DNA from: Modicisalibacter coralii
Lineage (GTDB): Bacteria > Pseudomonadota > Gammaproteobacteria > Pseudomonadales > Halomonadaceae
Assembly (NCBI RefSeq): GCF_004117855.1
Contig: NZ_QWBW01000007.1
Location: forward strand, 186,517-250,516
Direction: 5' to 3'
DNA length: 64,000 bases
Shown here: piece after piece, positions 37,658 to 46,503 of the stretch
Position numbering within the stretch: the stretch's first letter is position 1
Layout: each line of letters starts with the position of its first letter
Program-made: the position numbers and the translations under genes
The notes under the pieces: generated by a model
Databases searched by the model: none
Seen by the model: the letters and a program-made list of their open reading frames with translations, nothing else
What the model was told of the DNA's origin: nothing

Positions 37658-37959
37658 GGTCTTAACAATTCTTCACTGGTGAAGTGCGCTTACGCATTAG
37701 CCATAAGTATCATGGTATATCAAGGTATTGACCAATATATTTCTTAACAGGCGCTTGAGTCGAGCCCCCTAATTCACGACACATCGTCAGCCAATCATCC
37801 CGGCTGTGTGCTGTCCGAATCCGCCGGATAATCGCGCCATCCCGGCGCGGAATGGCCTGCGAAGCCAGATATGACTTGCGGCGTGAACGCCCTTCGGACG
37901 GGGTGCCAGTGCACCACAACATTTCAAGAATCGGCCCCACTCAGGAGGAGAAACGACCG
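37658..37959. promoter_or_regulatory. Divergent control region with candidate GntR site
   Basis: This is the 302-base gap between the regulator and the SDR gene. TGGTATATCA (37713-37722) is one base from the palindrome TGGTATACCA typical of FadR-subfamily GntR operators. A palindrome CTTCACTGGTGAAG lies near 37671-37684, close to the regulator start. No clear promoter hexamers were settled. Confidence 0.45.
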
Positions 37960-38724
37960 ATGAACCTATTCGACCTTTCCGGAAAGACGGCCCTCGTCAC
38001 GGGCTCCTCGGGCGGCCTGGGCCATGCCATGGCGCGGGGACTGGCCGAGGCCGGGGCGCGCATCGTCTTGCATGGGCGCGACGCCGAAAAACTCGAGAAG
38101 GCACAGCAATCGCTACGCGATGCCGGTCACGAAGTCGCCGTGGCCTCCTTCGATGTCACCGACGAAAGTGGCATCGCCGAGGCGCTAGACGCACTGGAAG
38201 ACAACGGCCTTTCGATCGACATCCTGGTCAACAATGCCGGCATGCAGTTGCGCAAGCCGATGGTCGACCTCGAACGAGACGAGTGGCAGAAGGTCATCGA
38301 TACCAATCTCTCCAGTGCCTTTCTCGTCGGCCGTCAGGTTGCCCGTCGCCTGATCGAGCGAGGCCAGGGCGGCAAGGTGATCAACATCGGCTCGCTGATG
38401 AGCTCGGTGGCCCGCCCCACGGTGGCGCCCTATACCGCCGCCAAGGGCGGCATTCGTCTCTTGACCCAGTCGATGGCGGCCGAGTGGGCGGAACACGGCA
38501 TCCAGGCCAACGCCATCGGTCCCGGCTACATGATCACCGAGATGACCCAGCCGCTGGTCGACGACAAGGCGTTCAACGACTGGATCATCGGCCGCACGCC
38601 GTCCCGGCGTTGGGGCACGCCCGATGACCTGGTCGGCACGGCGGTCTATCTCGCCTCGCCCGCCTCGAGCTACGTCAACGGGCAGATCATCTACGTCGAC
38701 GGCGGCATGCTGGCCGTCCTCTGA
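37960..38724 (+). CDS. SDR oxidoreductase, gluconate 5-dehydrogenase-like
   Basis: The ATG at 37960 follows AGGAGG and gives 254 residues. The Rossmann motif is TGSSGGLG (residues 15-22), then NNAG, the catalytic Ser in INIGSLMSS and Tyr-x-x-x-Lys in YTAAKGG. Length and the start MNLFDLSGKTALVTG fit the gluconate 5-dehydrogenase/IdnO branch. In an operon with a TRAP transporter and a GntR regulator it probably oxidises or reduces an imported sugar acid. The exact substrate is not fixed. Confidence 0.85.
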   Translation: MNLFDLSGKTALVTGSSGGLGHAMARGLAEAGARIVLHGRDAEKLEKAQQSLRDAGHEVAVASFDVTDESGIAEALDALEDNGLSIDILVNNAGMQLRKPMVDLERDEWQKVIDTNLSSAFLVGRQVARRLIERGQGGKVINIGSLMSSVARPTVAPYTAAKGGIRLLTQSMAAEWAEHGIQANAIGPGYMITEMTQPLVDDKAFNDWIIGRTPSRRWGTPDDLVGTAVYLASPASSYVNGQIIYVDGGMLAVL

Positions 38725-38812
38725 GCGACTCGCGCCGACCGACCATGGCGGCCCCACCCACAACGACAACCCTCCACCGACGACCGGACGAACAACACAA
38801 GAGGTTCACGAC

Positions 38813-39805
38813 ATGTCGATCAAGCAACGCCTTCGCCAGTTCCCTGCACTGACACTGCTCGGGGCGGCCATGACCTTCGGCGGCAGCGCACTGGCCGCCG
38901 ACTACAACGCCAAGCTGTCGCTCGATGTTCCGGAAGGCAACACCAAGTACGTGGCCGCCAAGCAGTTCGCCGACCTGGTGCGCGAAAAGACCCACCAGGA
39001 TGTCGACATCAAGCTGTTTCCCAACAGCGTGCTCGGCGGCGAGAACGAGTCCGCGGAAGGCATCCGCCTGGGCTCCGTGCAGATGGGCATCATCACCAGT
39101 TCGGTGCTGACCTCCTGGGTGCCCGAGGTTCAGGTCCTCGACCTGCCCTATCTGATCAACAGCGACGAACAGGCCGTGGCGATCAACCAGCCCCTCACCG
39201 ACGAGCTGGCACCCAAGTTCGCGGAACAGAACTTTCACCTGCTGGGGTTCTCGGTCAACGGTATCCGCCAGTTGATGAGCAGCTTCCCGATCCACTCGGT
39301 GGAAGACATTCAGGGCAAGAAGATGCGCGTCATCCAGAGCCCGCTGCACGTCGCCATGTGGCGCGCCGCCGGCGCCAATCCGACGCCGATCCCCGCGCCC
39401 GAGATCTACAACTCGATGCAGACCGGGGTGATCGACTTCTTCGACAACACCGCGACCAACTATCTGACCAACCGCTTCTACGAAGTCGCGCCCTACTACG
39501 TGAAGACCGGCCACGTCTACGCGATGGGCACCTGGGTGGTGTCGCAGAGCTGGTGGCAGCGCCTGCCCGAGGAGTACCAGCAGGCGATCACCGAGGCCGC
39601 TCACGAGGTGCAGGAAAAACTGCCGGCGATGCGCCAGAAGGATGACCAGGCGGCACTGGCCAAGACCGAAGAGGATGGTGCCACCGTCATCGAGATCGAC
39701 GACAAGGGCCCCTGGAAGAAGGCCATGCAACCGGTCAAGGCGGAGTACATCGAGAAGATTCCCGACGGCAAGGCACTGGTCTCGCTGATCGAGAACGCCG
39801 ACTGA
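38813..39805 (+). CDS. TRAP transporter substrate-binding protein (DctP family)
   Basis: This encodes 330 residues with a signal peptide (LTLLGAAMTFGGSALAADYN, cleavage after ALA). The DctP core is seen in GNTKYVAAKQFADLVREKT, QGKKMRVIQSPLHVAMWRAAG and VIDFFDNTATNYLTNRFYEV, where the Arg of KMRV binds the substrate carboxylate. It delivers an organic or sugar acid to the QM membrane subunit coded next. Confidence 0.93.
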   Translation: MSIKQRLRQFPALTLLGAAMTFGGSALAADYNAKLSLDVPEGNTKYVAAKQFADLVREKTHQDVDIKLFPNSVLGGENESAEGIRLGSVQMGIITSSVLTSWVPEVQVLDLPYLINSDEQAVAINQPLTDELAPKFAEQNFHLLGFSVNGIRQLMSSFPIHSVEDIQGKKMRVIQSPLHVAMWRAAGANPTPIPAPEIYNSMQTGVIDFFDNTATNYLTNRFYEVAPYYVKTGHVYAMGTWVVSQSWWQRLPEEYQQAITEAAHEVQEKLPAMRQKDDQAALAKTEEDGATVIEIDDKGPWKKAMQPVKAEYIEKIPDGKALVSLIENAD

Positions 39806-39883
39806 GCCAGTCGACGGCCCCGTCATGACGACGGGGCCCCTGCGTTTCCCTTCCAATGGCATTGCCATTCTGGAGCCTACCGG

Positions 39884-41749
39884 ATGTCCGCCTTTCGTCT
39901 TTCTCTCGCCCTGCCGTCGCTGGGGATCGGCCGTATCGCGACCGGTCTGGAGTCGGCGGTGCGCCTGCTGATCTTCGTCGACCTTCTGGCGATGACACTG
40001 GATGTGTTCGCCGGCGTGGTCTCGCGCTACGTGTTCAACGATGCCTTTTCCTGGACGGCCGAATTCGCGGTGTGGTCGTTCACCTGGCTGATCTTCCTCG
40101 GTGCAGCGCTGGGCATCCGCTACCAGCGTCACGTCGCCGCCGACTTCCTGCCGCAGAATCTGCCAGGCTGGCTGTCGGGCTCGCTCGGCTTCGCGCAGAG
40201 CCTGATCATGGCCCTGACGGTGCTGATGATGGTGTTCGGCGGCTATCAGCTCGCCACCCTGGTCGGCGGCGTCAGCGCCAGCCTCGAATGGCCCAAGGCC
40301 TACAAGTACGCCGTCATTCCGCTGTTCGGCGTGATCAGCCTGGTCTTCCTGCTGGCCCGCGACGCCGGGACCCTGCGGGTGCTCTTGCGCAACCTCCTGG
40401 CGCTGGTGCTGGCCGGCCTGCTCTATCTGGGCATGGACCACGGCCTGCTGGGTCCGCTTCAGGGCCTCTCGCCCAGCCTGATCATGCTGGTGGCCTTCTT
40501 CGTCGCCTTGAGCGTCGGCGTGCCAGTGTCGTTCTCGCTGATGTTCGGCGTCTTTCTGGCCAGCTCGGCCTCGTTCATTCTGCCGGCGCCGGCGGTGGTC
40601 CAAAACATGGTGACGGGGTCGACCAAGTTCATCCTGCTGGCGATTCCGTTCTTCCTGTCGACCGGCTATCTGCTCAACCTGGGCGGGCTGTCCACACGTC
40701 TGATCGACTTCGCCTCCAGCCTGGTCGGCCACCTGCGCGGCGGCCTGGCCCACGTCAACGTGCTCAACAGCCTGATGGTCGGCGGCATTTCCGGCTCGTC
40801 GAGCGCCGACGCCGCCAGCAGCACCAAGATCCTGGTTCCCGAGATGGTCCGGCGCGGCTATTCGCCGGCGTTCTCGTGCGCCGTCACCGCCTCCTCGGCG
40901 ATCCTGCCCAACGTCGTGCCGCCGGCCATCGCCATGCTGGTGTACGCCTCGGTGGCCAACGTGTCCATCGCCCGGCTGTTCATGGCCGGCATCCTGCCGG
41001 CGATCCTCTGCGCCGGCGCCCTGATGGGGGTGGCCTACCTGATCTCGGTACGTCGCCATTACCAGACGGCCACGGCAAGGGCGCCCGGTAGCGAGATCTG
41101 GCGCACCTTCCTGCGCGCCCTGCCGGTGCTGGTGATCACCGTCGGCGTCCTCGGCGGCATCCGCTTCGGCGTCATCACCGCCACCGAGGCCGGTGTCGTG
41201 GCGCTGATCTGGACCTTCGTGCTCGGCAAGTGGGTGTTCCGCGCCTACGGCTGGGGCCGCTTCTATCGTGCCTTCGCGGAATGCGGCACCGACGCCGCAC
41301 TGGTGGGCTTTCTGATCGCCGCCTCGGTGCCCTTCGCCTGGATCCTGATCGCCGAACAGGTGCCCCAGACCATCGTCGCCTGGGCAGGCAGCATCGCCGA
41401 CGGCCAGTTCGGCCTGTTCGTCATCCTGCTGCTGGTACTGGCCGCCGCCGGGATGTTCCTCGACCTGACCCCGGCGATGCTGATCATCGCCCCGCTGTTC
41501 CTGCCGATGATGACCAACGCCGGCGTCGATCCGGTCCAGCTCGGCATCATCATGATCATCACCCTGCAACTGGGCGGTGTCTCGCCGCCGGTGGGGCTGC
41601 TGGTGTTCATCTCCTCGCAGATCGCCAAGGTCTCGCCCTCCGCGGTGTTCCGCGCCGTGACGCCGTTCATCGCCGCCGCGATGGGGGTCGTGCTGCTGCT
41701 GTGCCTCTTTCCGGGACTCACCCTGGGCATCTGGGAGCTGATGGAATAA
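39884..41749 (+). CDS. TRAP transporter fused small and large membrane subunits (DctQM)
   Basis: This encodes 621 residues. Residues 1 to about 165 form the DctQ domain with four membrane segments (VFAGVVSRYVFNDAFSW, then FTWLIFLGAALGIRYQRHVA). Residues about 190-621 form the DctM domain with more than ten segments and the family stretches GGISGSSSADAASS and ILPNVVPPAIAMLVYASV. Most TRAP systems keep Q and M separate; fusions are a known variant. It uses the sodium gradient. An intrinsic terminator follows. Confidence 0.93.
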   Translation: MSAFRLSLALPSLGIGRIATGLESAVRLLIFVDLLAMTLDVFAGVVSRYVFNDAFSWTAEFAVWSFTWLIFLGAALGIRYQRHVAADFLPQNLPGWLSGSLGFAQSLIMALTVLMMVFGGYQLATLVGGVSASLEWPKAYKYAVIPLFGVISLVFLLARDAGTLRVLLRNLLALVLAGLLYLGMDHGLLGPLQGLSPSLIMLVAFFVALSVGVPVSFSLMFGVFLASSASFILPAPAVVQNMVTGSTKFILLAIPFFLSTGYLLNLGGLSTRLIDFASSLVGHLRGGLAHVNVLNSLMVGGISGSSSADAASSTKILVPEMVRRGYSPAFSCAVTASSAILPNVVPPAIAMLVYASVANVSIARLFMAGILPAILCAGALMGVAYLISVRRHYQTATARAPGSEIWRTFLRALPVLVITVGVLGGIRFGVITATEAGVVALIWTFVLGKWVFRAYGWGRFYRAFAECGTDAALVGFLIAASVPFAWILIAEQVPQTIVAWAGSIADGQFGLFVILLLVLAAAGMFLDLTPAMLIIAPLFLPMMTNAGVDPVQLGIIMIITLQLGGVSPPVGLLVFISSQIAKVSPSAVFRAVTPFIAAAMGVVLLLCLFPGLTLGIWELME

Positions 41750-41782
41750 GAGCCCGGCAAAGGGCTCACGCTAGCGGCGACG

Positions 41783-41824
41783 AAAAAAGGCCGGCCTGCC
41801 CCCTTCGGGCAGACCGGCCTTTTT
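41783..41824 (+). terminator. Intrinsic terminator of TRAP operon
   Basis: A long stem (AAGGCCGGCCTGCCC with GGGCAGACCGGCCTT) around a CTTC-type loop is flanked by A and T runs, so it may serve both the TRAP operon and the converging gene. Confidence 0.88.
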
Positions 41825-41902
41825 GTCTCTTCTCCATCAGCACGACCAGCAGGACGCGGCGCCCGAGGGCGCGCATCAGGCCGCCGGGCCTGACGAGGGC
41901 GC

Positions 41903-42160
41903 CTAGGCGCTCAGCCGTTGCTCGGGCTCGGCCAGCACCTGCTTGAGATGAGCGACGTCCGCGGCGGTGCTCGCCTCGGTGAACTGCGCGAGCACTCGCT
42001 CCGCCTCGGCATGGATGGCGTTGCGAATGTAGTCGTCGTAGAGGGTGACGAAGCCTTCGCAGGCGCGGCAATAGAGCTCGTCGGTGAGCCCCGGATTACC
42101 GGTCCAGAAATTGGCTTCTTGACAATGCGGGCACGTGACTTGCCGGGTACGATTGAACAT
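41903..42160 (-). CDS. Small zinc-ribbon protein
   Basis: The ATG at 42160 follows GGAGG and gives 85 residues opening MFNRTRQVTCPHCQEANFW, then CRAC, a CxxC-x(n)-CxxC zinc ribbon, and an acidic helical C-terminus. It is monocistronic. The function is unknown. An in-frame ATG at 42196 lacks a ribosome site. Confidence 0.7.
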   Translation of the reverse strand: MFNRTRQVTCPHCQEANFWTGNPGLTDELYCRACEGFVTLYDDYIRNAIHAEAERVLAQFTEASTAADVAHLKQVLAEPEQRLSA

Positions 42161-42356
42161 GATGGCCTCCTGCCAGATTGAGCGATCTCGAGCCACCCTG
42201 GCCCGAGTATCCCGTCGCGCCGACTCCTTCGGCGACTAACGAGTCTCTAGCATAAGACATCCGTGAACTTATACAAGGGCGGCGACGCACGATCGGAGAG
42301 CGACGCCGTGGCGACGACGGGATCCAACTGGAGGAATCGACCGGCAGCACACAACG

Positions 42357-42391
42357 AAAAAGCCGCCCGGCAATGCCGGACGGCTTTTCGA
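42357..42391 (-). terminator. Intrinsic terminator after tRNA-Ala
   Basis: The stem AAGCCGNCCGGCA with its complement has an AT loop and a T run on the minus strand, just past the tRNA 3' end. Confidence 0.85.
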
Positions 42392-42397
42392 GAATCT

Positions 42398-42473
42398 TGG
42401 TGGAGCCTAGCGGGATCGAACCGCTGACCTCAACACTGCCAGTGTTGCGCTCTCCCAGCTGAGCTAAGGCCCC
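42398..42473 (-). tRNA. tRNA-Ala (GGC)
   Basis: The minus strand forms a standard cloverleaf: acceptor GGGGCCT/AGGCTCC with one G-U pair, D arm AGCTCAGCTGGGAGAGC, anticodon loop CTGGCAG (anticodon GGC), T loop TTCGATC, and encoded CCA. A terminator follows. Confidence 0.97.
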
Positions 42474-42674
42474 AATCGCGTTACCTGCCTGCCGTGTCGG
42501 CCTGCTTGGCAACGGCACGAATAGTACGCGACCACCCTTTCCCCGTCAAGTACTCGCGTTAGACCCGGTGGCTGGCGTCCCCATATCAGAAAACAGTAAA
42601 CTGACCGCGCCGGAACCGATAACGGATTCTCGCACTCACCACGCCAGAAAGAAAAAGATGCCAGGAGCGAGCAC

Positions 42675-43322
42675 TTGATCAGGGTTCTAGTCGCAGACGA
42701 CCACCACCTCGTTCGCACCAGCATCGCGCGCATGCTGGACGCGGAGGAAGGCTTGCGCGTCGTCGGCGAAGCCGCCGACGGCGAAGAAGCCATCAGCCAG
42801 GCGCGAAACACCCGTCCCGATCTCGTCCTCATGGACATCCGCATGCCCGGGATCGGTGGCCTGGAGGCGACCCGCAAGATCGCCCGGGGCATGTCCGACA
42901 TCAAGGTGATCGTACTCACTGCCTACCTCGAGGACACCTTCGCCCAGCGTCTTCTCGACGCCGGGGCCAGCGGTTTCATCAGCAAGGGCACCGAGCTCGA
43001 CGAGATGGTCAGGGCGATTCATTGCGTCCATGCCGGCCAGCGTTACATCAGTCCCGACATCGCCCAGCGACTGGTTCTGGCGAAGCTCGACAGTCAGGAA
43101 AACCCCTTCGATCAACTCTCCAGCCGCGAGTTGCAGGTGGCGATGATGATCGTCAACTGCCACAAGGTCAGCGAAATCTCGGACAGCCTGTTTCTCAGTC
43201 CCAAGACGGTGAATACCTACCGCTATCGCATCTTCGAGAAGCTCGGTGTCCAGTCGGACGTCGAGCTGACTCACCTGGGACTGCGCTTCGGCCTGATCGA
43301 GGACTATCCGGCGCCGGGCTGA
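42675..43322 (+). CDS. uvrY: Response regulator UvrY/GacA
   Basis: This encodes 215 residues. The receiver domain has Asp54 in LVLMDIRMPG, and the LuxR-type output domain starts at LSSRELQVAMMIVNCHKVSE. The start codon is TTG at 42675 (TTG ATC AGG GTT, matching the usual MIRV), after AGGAG. It lies before uvrC, the conserved gammaproteobacterial order. GacA-type regulators drive Rsm/Csr small RNAs; a fitting RNA gene with an upstream box is at 59632-59862 in this window. Confidence 0.95.
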   Translation: MIRVLVADDHHLVRTSIARMLDAEEGLRVVGEAADGEEAISQARNTRPDLVLMDIRMPGIGGLEATRKIARGMSDIKVIVLTAYLEDTFAQRLLDAGASGFISKGTELDEMVRAIHCVHAGQRYISPDIAQRLVLAKLDSQENPFDQLSSRELQVAMMIVNCHKVSEISDSLFLSPKTVNTYRYRIFEKLGVQSDVELTHLGLRFGLIEDYPAPG

Positions 43323-43389
43323 TTCGTCCGACGCCACCCGCCGGTGAATTTGCTATCCTCGGGGCCTTTTCCAGTCAATCGAACGGCCC

Positions 43390-45204
43390 ATGAGTTTCGA
43401 CGCCAAGCACTTTCTCAAGACGGTCAGCGAAGCGCCGGGCGTCTATCGGATGCTCGATGCCGAGGAGAACATTCTCTACGTCGGCAAGGCCAAGCGGCTC
43501 AAGGCCCGTCTGGCCAGCTACTTCCGCGGCGCGCTCAATGCCAAGACCCAGGCGCTGGTCGCGCGGATCGCCGATATCCAGGTCACCATCACACGCAGCG
43601 AGACCGAGGCGCTGCTGCTCGAGCAGACGCTGATCAAGGAGCAGCGCCCGCCCTACAACATCCTGCTGCGCGACGACAAGTCATACCCCTACGTCTTCGC
43701 CAGCGACCGCCACCCCTACCCCGCCCTGGAGTTCAAGCGGGTGCGCCACAAGCGCAACGACGGCCGCTATCTCGGGCCTTTCCCGAGTTCCGTCGCGGTC
43801 CGCGAGAGCCTGGCGCTGATGCAGAAGATCTTTCGCATCCGCAACTGCGAGGACAGCGTCTTCGCTCACCGCACGCGCCCCTGCCTGCAGTACCAGATCA
43901 ATCGCTGCAGTGCCCCCTGCGTCGATTACATCAGCGAGGCCGAGTACCGCCGCGACCTGGAGCACGCCGTGCTGTGTCTCGAAGGCAAGAGCGAGCAGGT
44001 CACCGCGCAGTTGACCGCCGCCATGGAGGCGGCGAGCCGTGCGTTGAACTTCGAGGAAGCGGCACGCCTGCGCGACCAGATCCAGCAGCTGCGCCGCCTG
44101 CAGGAGCGCCAGATCGTCGATACCGGCAGCGGCGAGGCCGACGTCTTCGCTCTCGCCCAGCGACCGGGCGGCCTGTGCATCAGTCTGCTCACCGTGCGCC
44201 AGGGGCGGGTACTGGGAGCCCGTCACTTCGCCCCCGACAATGGCCTCGACCTCGGCGAGGCCGAGCTGCTCGGCGAATTCGTCAGCCAGTACTATCTCGG
44301 TCAGGAACGCGAGTTGCCCCAGGAGGTGCTGACCAGTCATGCGCTGCCCGATGTCGCTCTTTTGCAGTCGGCGCTCGCCGAGAAGGCCGGCCGACGGTTG
44401 CGCATCGCCCATCAGGTGCGCGGTCATCGCGCCCAGTGGCTGCAGCTGGCCCGCACCAACGCCGAACAGCACCTGGCCACCGAGCTGGCCAATCGCAGCC
44501 AGTTGTCGCGGCGCTTCGAGTCGTTGCAGGAAGCCCTGGCCATGGACGCACCGCCCGAGCGCATCGAGTGTTTCGACATCAGTCACAGCCATGGCGAGGC
44601 GACCGTCGCCTCCTGCGTGGTCTTCGATCACGACGGTCCGGTGAAATCGGACTACCGCCGCTTCAACATCGAGGGCGTGGCCGCCGGCGACGACTACGCG
44701 GCGATGCGCCAGGCCCTGGAGCGGCGCTTCAAGCGTCTGCAGAAAGGCGAGGGCAAATGCCCCGACATCCTGCTCGTCGATGGCGGCAAGGGCCAGCTCA
44801 ACATGGCCCGCGAGGTCTTCGAGTCGCTCGACGTGGCCGGCGTGCGCCTGATCGGTGTCGCCAAGGGCACCACCCGCAAGCCGGGCCTCGAGACGCTGTT
44901 CCTCGAAACGGTCGATCGCAGCCTGACCCTCGAGGGCAGCTCGCCGGCCCTGCACCTGATCCAGCACGTGCGCGACGAGGCGCACCGCTTCGCCATCACC
45001 GGCCACCGCCAGCGTCGCGACAAGGCGCGTCGCACCTCGACGCTGCAGGACATCCCGGGCGTCGGCCCCAAGCGCCGCCGCGAACTGCTGCGCTTCTTCG
45101 GCGGCTTGCAGGGGGTGCGCCGCGCCACCCGCGAGGAACTCGCTCGCGTGCCCGGCATCAGCGCCAGCCTGGCGGCGTCGATCCATCAGGCGCTGCATGG
45201 ATGA
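43390..45204 (+). CDS. uvrC: Excinuclease ABC subunit C
   Basis: This encodes 604 residues. The GIY-YIG domain ([18 protein letters not shown]) at 16-33 makes the 3' cut. A UVR domain is at about 200-235, the RNase H-like endonuclease ([11 protein letters not shown] at about 395) makes the 5' cut, and a helix-hairpin-helix pair ([18 protein letters not shown], then [13 protein letters not shown]) ends the protein. It acts with UvrAB in nucleotide excision repair. It follows uvrY and precedes pgsA. Confidence 0.97.
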   Translation: MSFDAKHFLKTVSEAPGVYRMLDAEENILYVGKAKRLKARLASYFRGALNAKTQALVARIADIQVTITRSETEALLLEQTLIKEQRPPYNILLRDDKSYPYVFASDRHPYPALEFKRVRHKRNDGRYLGPFPSSVAVRESLALMQKIFRIRNCEDSVFAHRTRPCLQYQINRCSAPCVDYISEAEYRRDLEHAVLCLEGKSEQVTAQLTAAMEAASRALNFEEAARLRDQIQQLRRLQERQIVDTGSGEADVFALAQRPGGLCISLLTVRQGRVLGARHFAPDNGLDLGEAELLGEFVSQYYLGQERELPQEVLTSHALPDVALLQSALAEKAGRRLRIAHQVRGHRAQWLQLARTNAEQHLATELANRSQLSRRFESLQEALAMDAPPERIECFDISHSHGEATVASCVVFDHDGPVKSDYRRFNIEGVAAGDDYAAMRQALERRFKRLQKGEGKCPDILLVDGGKGQLNMAREVFESLDVAGVRLIGVAKGTTRKPGLETLFLETVDRSLTLEGSSPALHLIQHVRDEAHRFAITGHRQRRDKARRTSTLQDIPGVGPKRRRELLRFFGGLQGVRRATREELARVPGISASLAASIHQALHG

Positions 45205-45265
45205 AGCCCCATCGCGCGGGTAGAATGCAGCTTTACGTAAACCGGCAAGGGACCCCTGCTGAGCG

Positions 45266-45814
45266 ATGAACATCCCCAATATCCTGACCATGGCCCGTAT
45301 CGTGTTCATCCCGCTGCTGGTGATCCTCTTCTACCTGCCCTATGCCTGGAGCTTTCTGGTCACCGCCGCCCTGTTCGCCCTGGCCGCCGTCACCGACTGG
45401 CTGGACGGCTACCTGGCCCGCCGCTGGGATCAGAGCACGCCTTTCGGCGCCTTCCTCGACCCGGTGGCCGACAAGGTGATGGTCGCCGTGGCCCTGGCCC
45501 TGCTGATCGAGCGCTTCGACTCGGCCTGGCTGACACTGCCCGCCCTGGTGATCATCGGCCGCGAGATCGTGATCTCGGCCCTGCGCGAATGGATGGCGGA
45601 AATGGGCAAGCGAGCCAGCGTCGCCGTCTCCTGGATCGGCAAGATCAAGACCACCCTGCAGATGGTCGCCCTGCTGCTGCTGCTGGCCTCGCCGCCGGGT
45701 ACCTGGCTCTCCGACCTGGGCGTCGTCACGCTCTACCTGGCCGCGATCCTGACCTTGTGGTCGATGATCCAATACCTGCGCGCCGCCTGGCCGCACCTCA
45801 CCCGCTCGCTGTGA
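45266..45814 (+). CDS. pgsA: CDP-diacylglycerol-glycerol-3-phosphate phosphatidyltransferase
   Basis: This encodes 182 residues opening [19 protein letters not shown]. The CDP-alcohol motif [23 protein letters not shown] (D-G-x2-A-R-x8-G-x3-D-x3-D) is complete, and five to six membrane segments are visible. It makes phosphatidylglycerol phosphate, the first step of phosphatidylglycerol and cardiolipin synthesis. It sits between uvrC and the tRNA cluster, a common order. Confidence 0.96.
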   Translation: MNIPNILTMARIVFIPLLVILFYLPYAWSFLVTAALFALAAVTDWLDGYLARRWDQSTPFGAFLDPVADKVMVAVALALLIERFDSAWLTLPALVIIGREIVISALREWMAEMGKRASVAVSWIGKIKTTLQMVALLLLLASPPGTWLSDLGVVTLYLAAILTLWSMIQYLRAAWPHLTRSL

Positions 45815-45829
45815 GCAGACCATAAACGT

Positions 45830-45857
45830 TTGACAGTCACGCACTTATCCGTATAAT
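45830..45857 (+). promoter_or_regulatory. Consensus promoter of tRNA cluster
   Basis: TTGACA (45830-45835), a 16-base spacer and TATAAT (45852-45857) are both perfect hexamers, 15 bases before tRNA-Gly. The GC-rich start region that follows fits stringent control. Confidence 0.93.
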
Positions 45858-45872
45858 GCGCACTCGAGTCGA

Positions 45873-45947
45873 GCGGGAATAGCTCAGTGGTAGAGCATCG
45901 CCTTGCCAAGGCGAGGGTCGCGAGTTCGAATCTCGTTTCCCGCTCCA
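45873..45947 (+). tRNA. tRNA-Gly (GCC)
   Basis: The cloverleaf has acceptor GCGGGAA/TTCCCGC, anticodon loop TTGCCAA (anticodon GCC), T loop TTCGAAT and encoded CCA. It is the first gene of the cluster. Confidence 0.98.
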
Positions 45948-46147
45948 GACTTCGATTCGGATTATTGTTCGGATCAGGAGTTGGAAAAGAGGGTCGCGAG
46001 CTGGAGCGCCAGTCCGATCGAATCCTGTTTCCCGCTCCAGACTTCGATTCGGACTATTGTTCGAATCAGGAGTTGGAAAACGAGGGTCGCGAGCTGGAGC
46101 GCCAGCCCGGTGGAACGCCACCCGATCAAATCCCGTTTCCCGCTCCA
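45948..46147 (+). repeat. Two degenerate repeats of the tRNA-Gly 3' end
   Basis: After tRNA-Gly, two copies of its 3' part recur (GAGGGTCGCGAG ... GTTTCCCGCTCCA) at 45989-46039 and 46082-46147. They are linked by a repeated spacer (GACTTCGATTCGGA, then TATTGTTCG and ATCAGGAGTTGGAAAA). The tRNA-end copies are 92 and 108 bp apart. The inner arm is replaced by CTGGAGCGCCAG, so none is a working tRNA. They resemble the tRNA 3'-remnant repeats of the E. coli tyrT (rtT) operon. Confidence 0.88.
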
Positions 46148-46167
46148 ATTATCGAAATGTTCGATAT

Positions 46168-46241
46168 GGCTGGATGGCAGAGTGGTTATGCAGCGGACTG
46201 CAACTCCGTGTACGCCGGTTCGATTCCGACTCCAGCCTCCA
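46168..46241 (+). tRNA. tRNA-Cys (GCA)
   Basis: The cloverleaf has acceptor GGCTGGA/TCCAGCC, anticodon loop CTGCAAC (anticodon GCA), T loop TTCGATT and encoded CCA after discriminator T. Confidence 0.97.
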
Positions 46242-46273
46242 TTTCCCCGCCTGAAACCGGCACCTCCCTTCCT

Positions 46274-46360
46274 GCCCGGATGGCGAAATTGGTAGACGCA
46301 AGGGACTTAAAATCCCTCGGTGGTAACACCGTGCCGGTTCGAGCCCGGCTCCGGGCACCA
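46274..46360 (+). tRNA. tRNA-Leu (TAA)
   Basis: A class II tRNA with acceptor GCCCGGA/TCCGGGC, anticodon loop CTTAAAA (anticodon TAA), a long variable arm (CGGTGGTAACACCG), T loop TTCGAGC and encoded CCA. Confidence 0.97.
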
Positions 46361-46503
46361 GGCACCTCGATTCCACCGACCTCCATGCGGCAACCGACTC
46401 ATCACGCAACGCCCCCTGCCGCTTGCGGTTTCATGGCACGCTCCCTCGGGGCGCATACGCTACCCCCAGCGAGCCCGTTCGGCACTCGACAAGGCCGCGT
46501 CCG

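Noticed and set aside
38687-41569. Open minus-strand frame of 960 codons opposite the TRAP genes
   Set aside because: It is antisense to clear DctP and DctQM genes. The sequence is dominated by His, Gln, Asp and Gly in low-complexity form, typical of a shadow frame.
43344-45269. Long plus-strand frames overlapping uvrC and antisense frames at 43681-45309
   Set aside because: uvrC is certain in another frame; these have Arg/Pro-rich composition and no family features.
46027-46147. Second and third tRNA-Gly genes
   Set aside because: Only the 3' ends match. The anticodon arm and 5' acceptor are missing, so they are remnants rather than tRNA genes.
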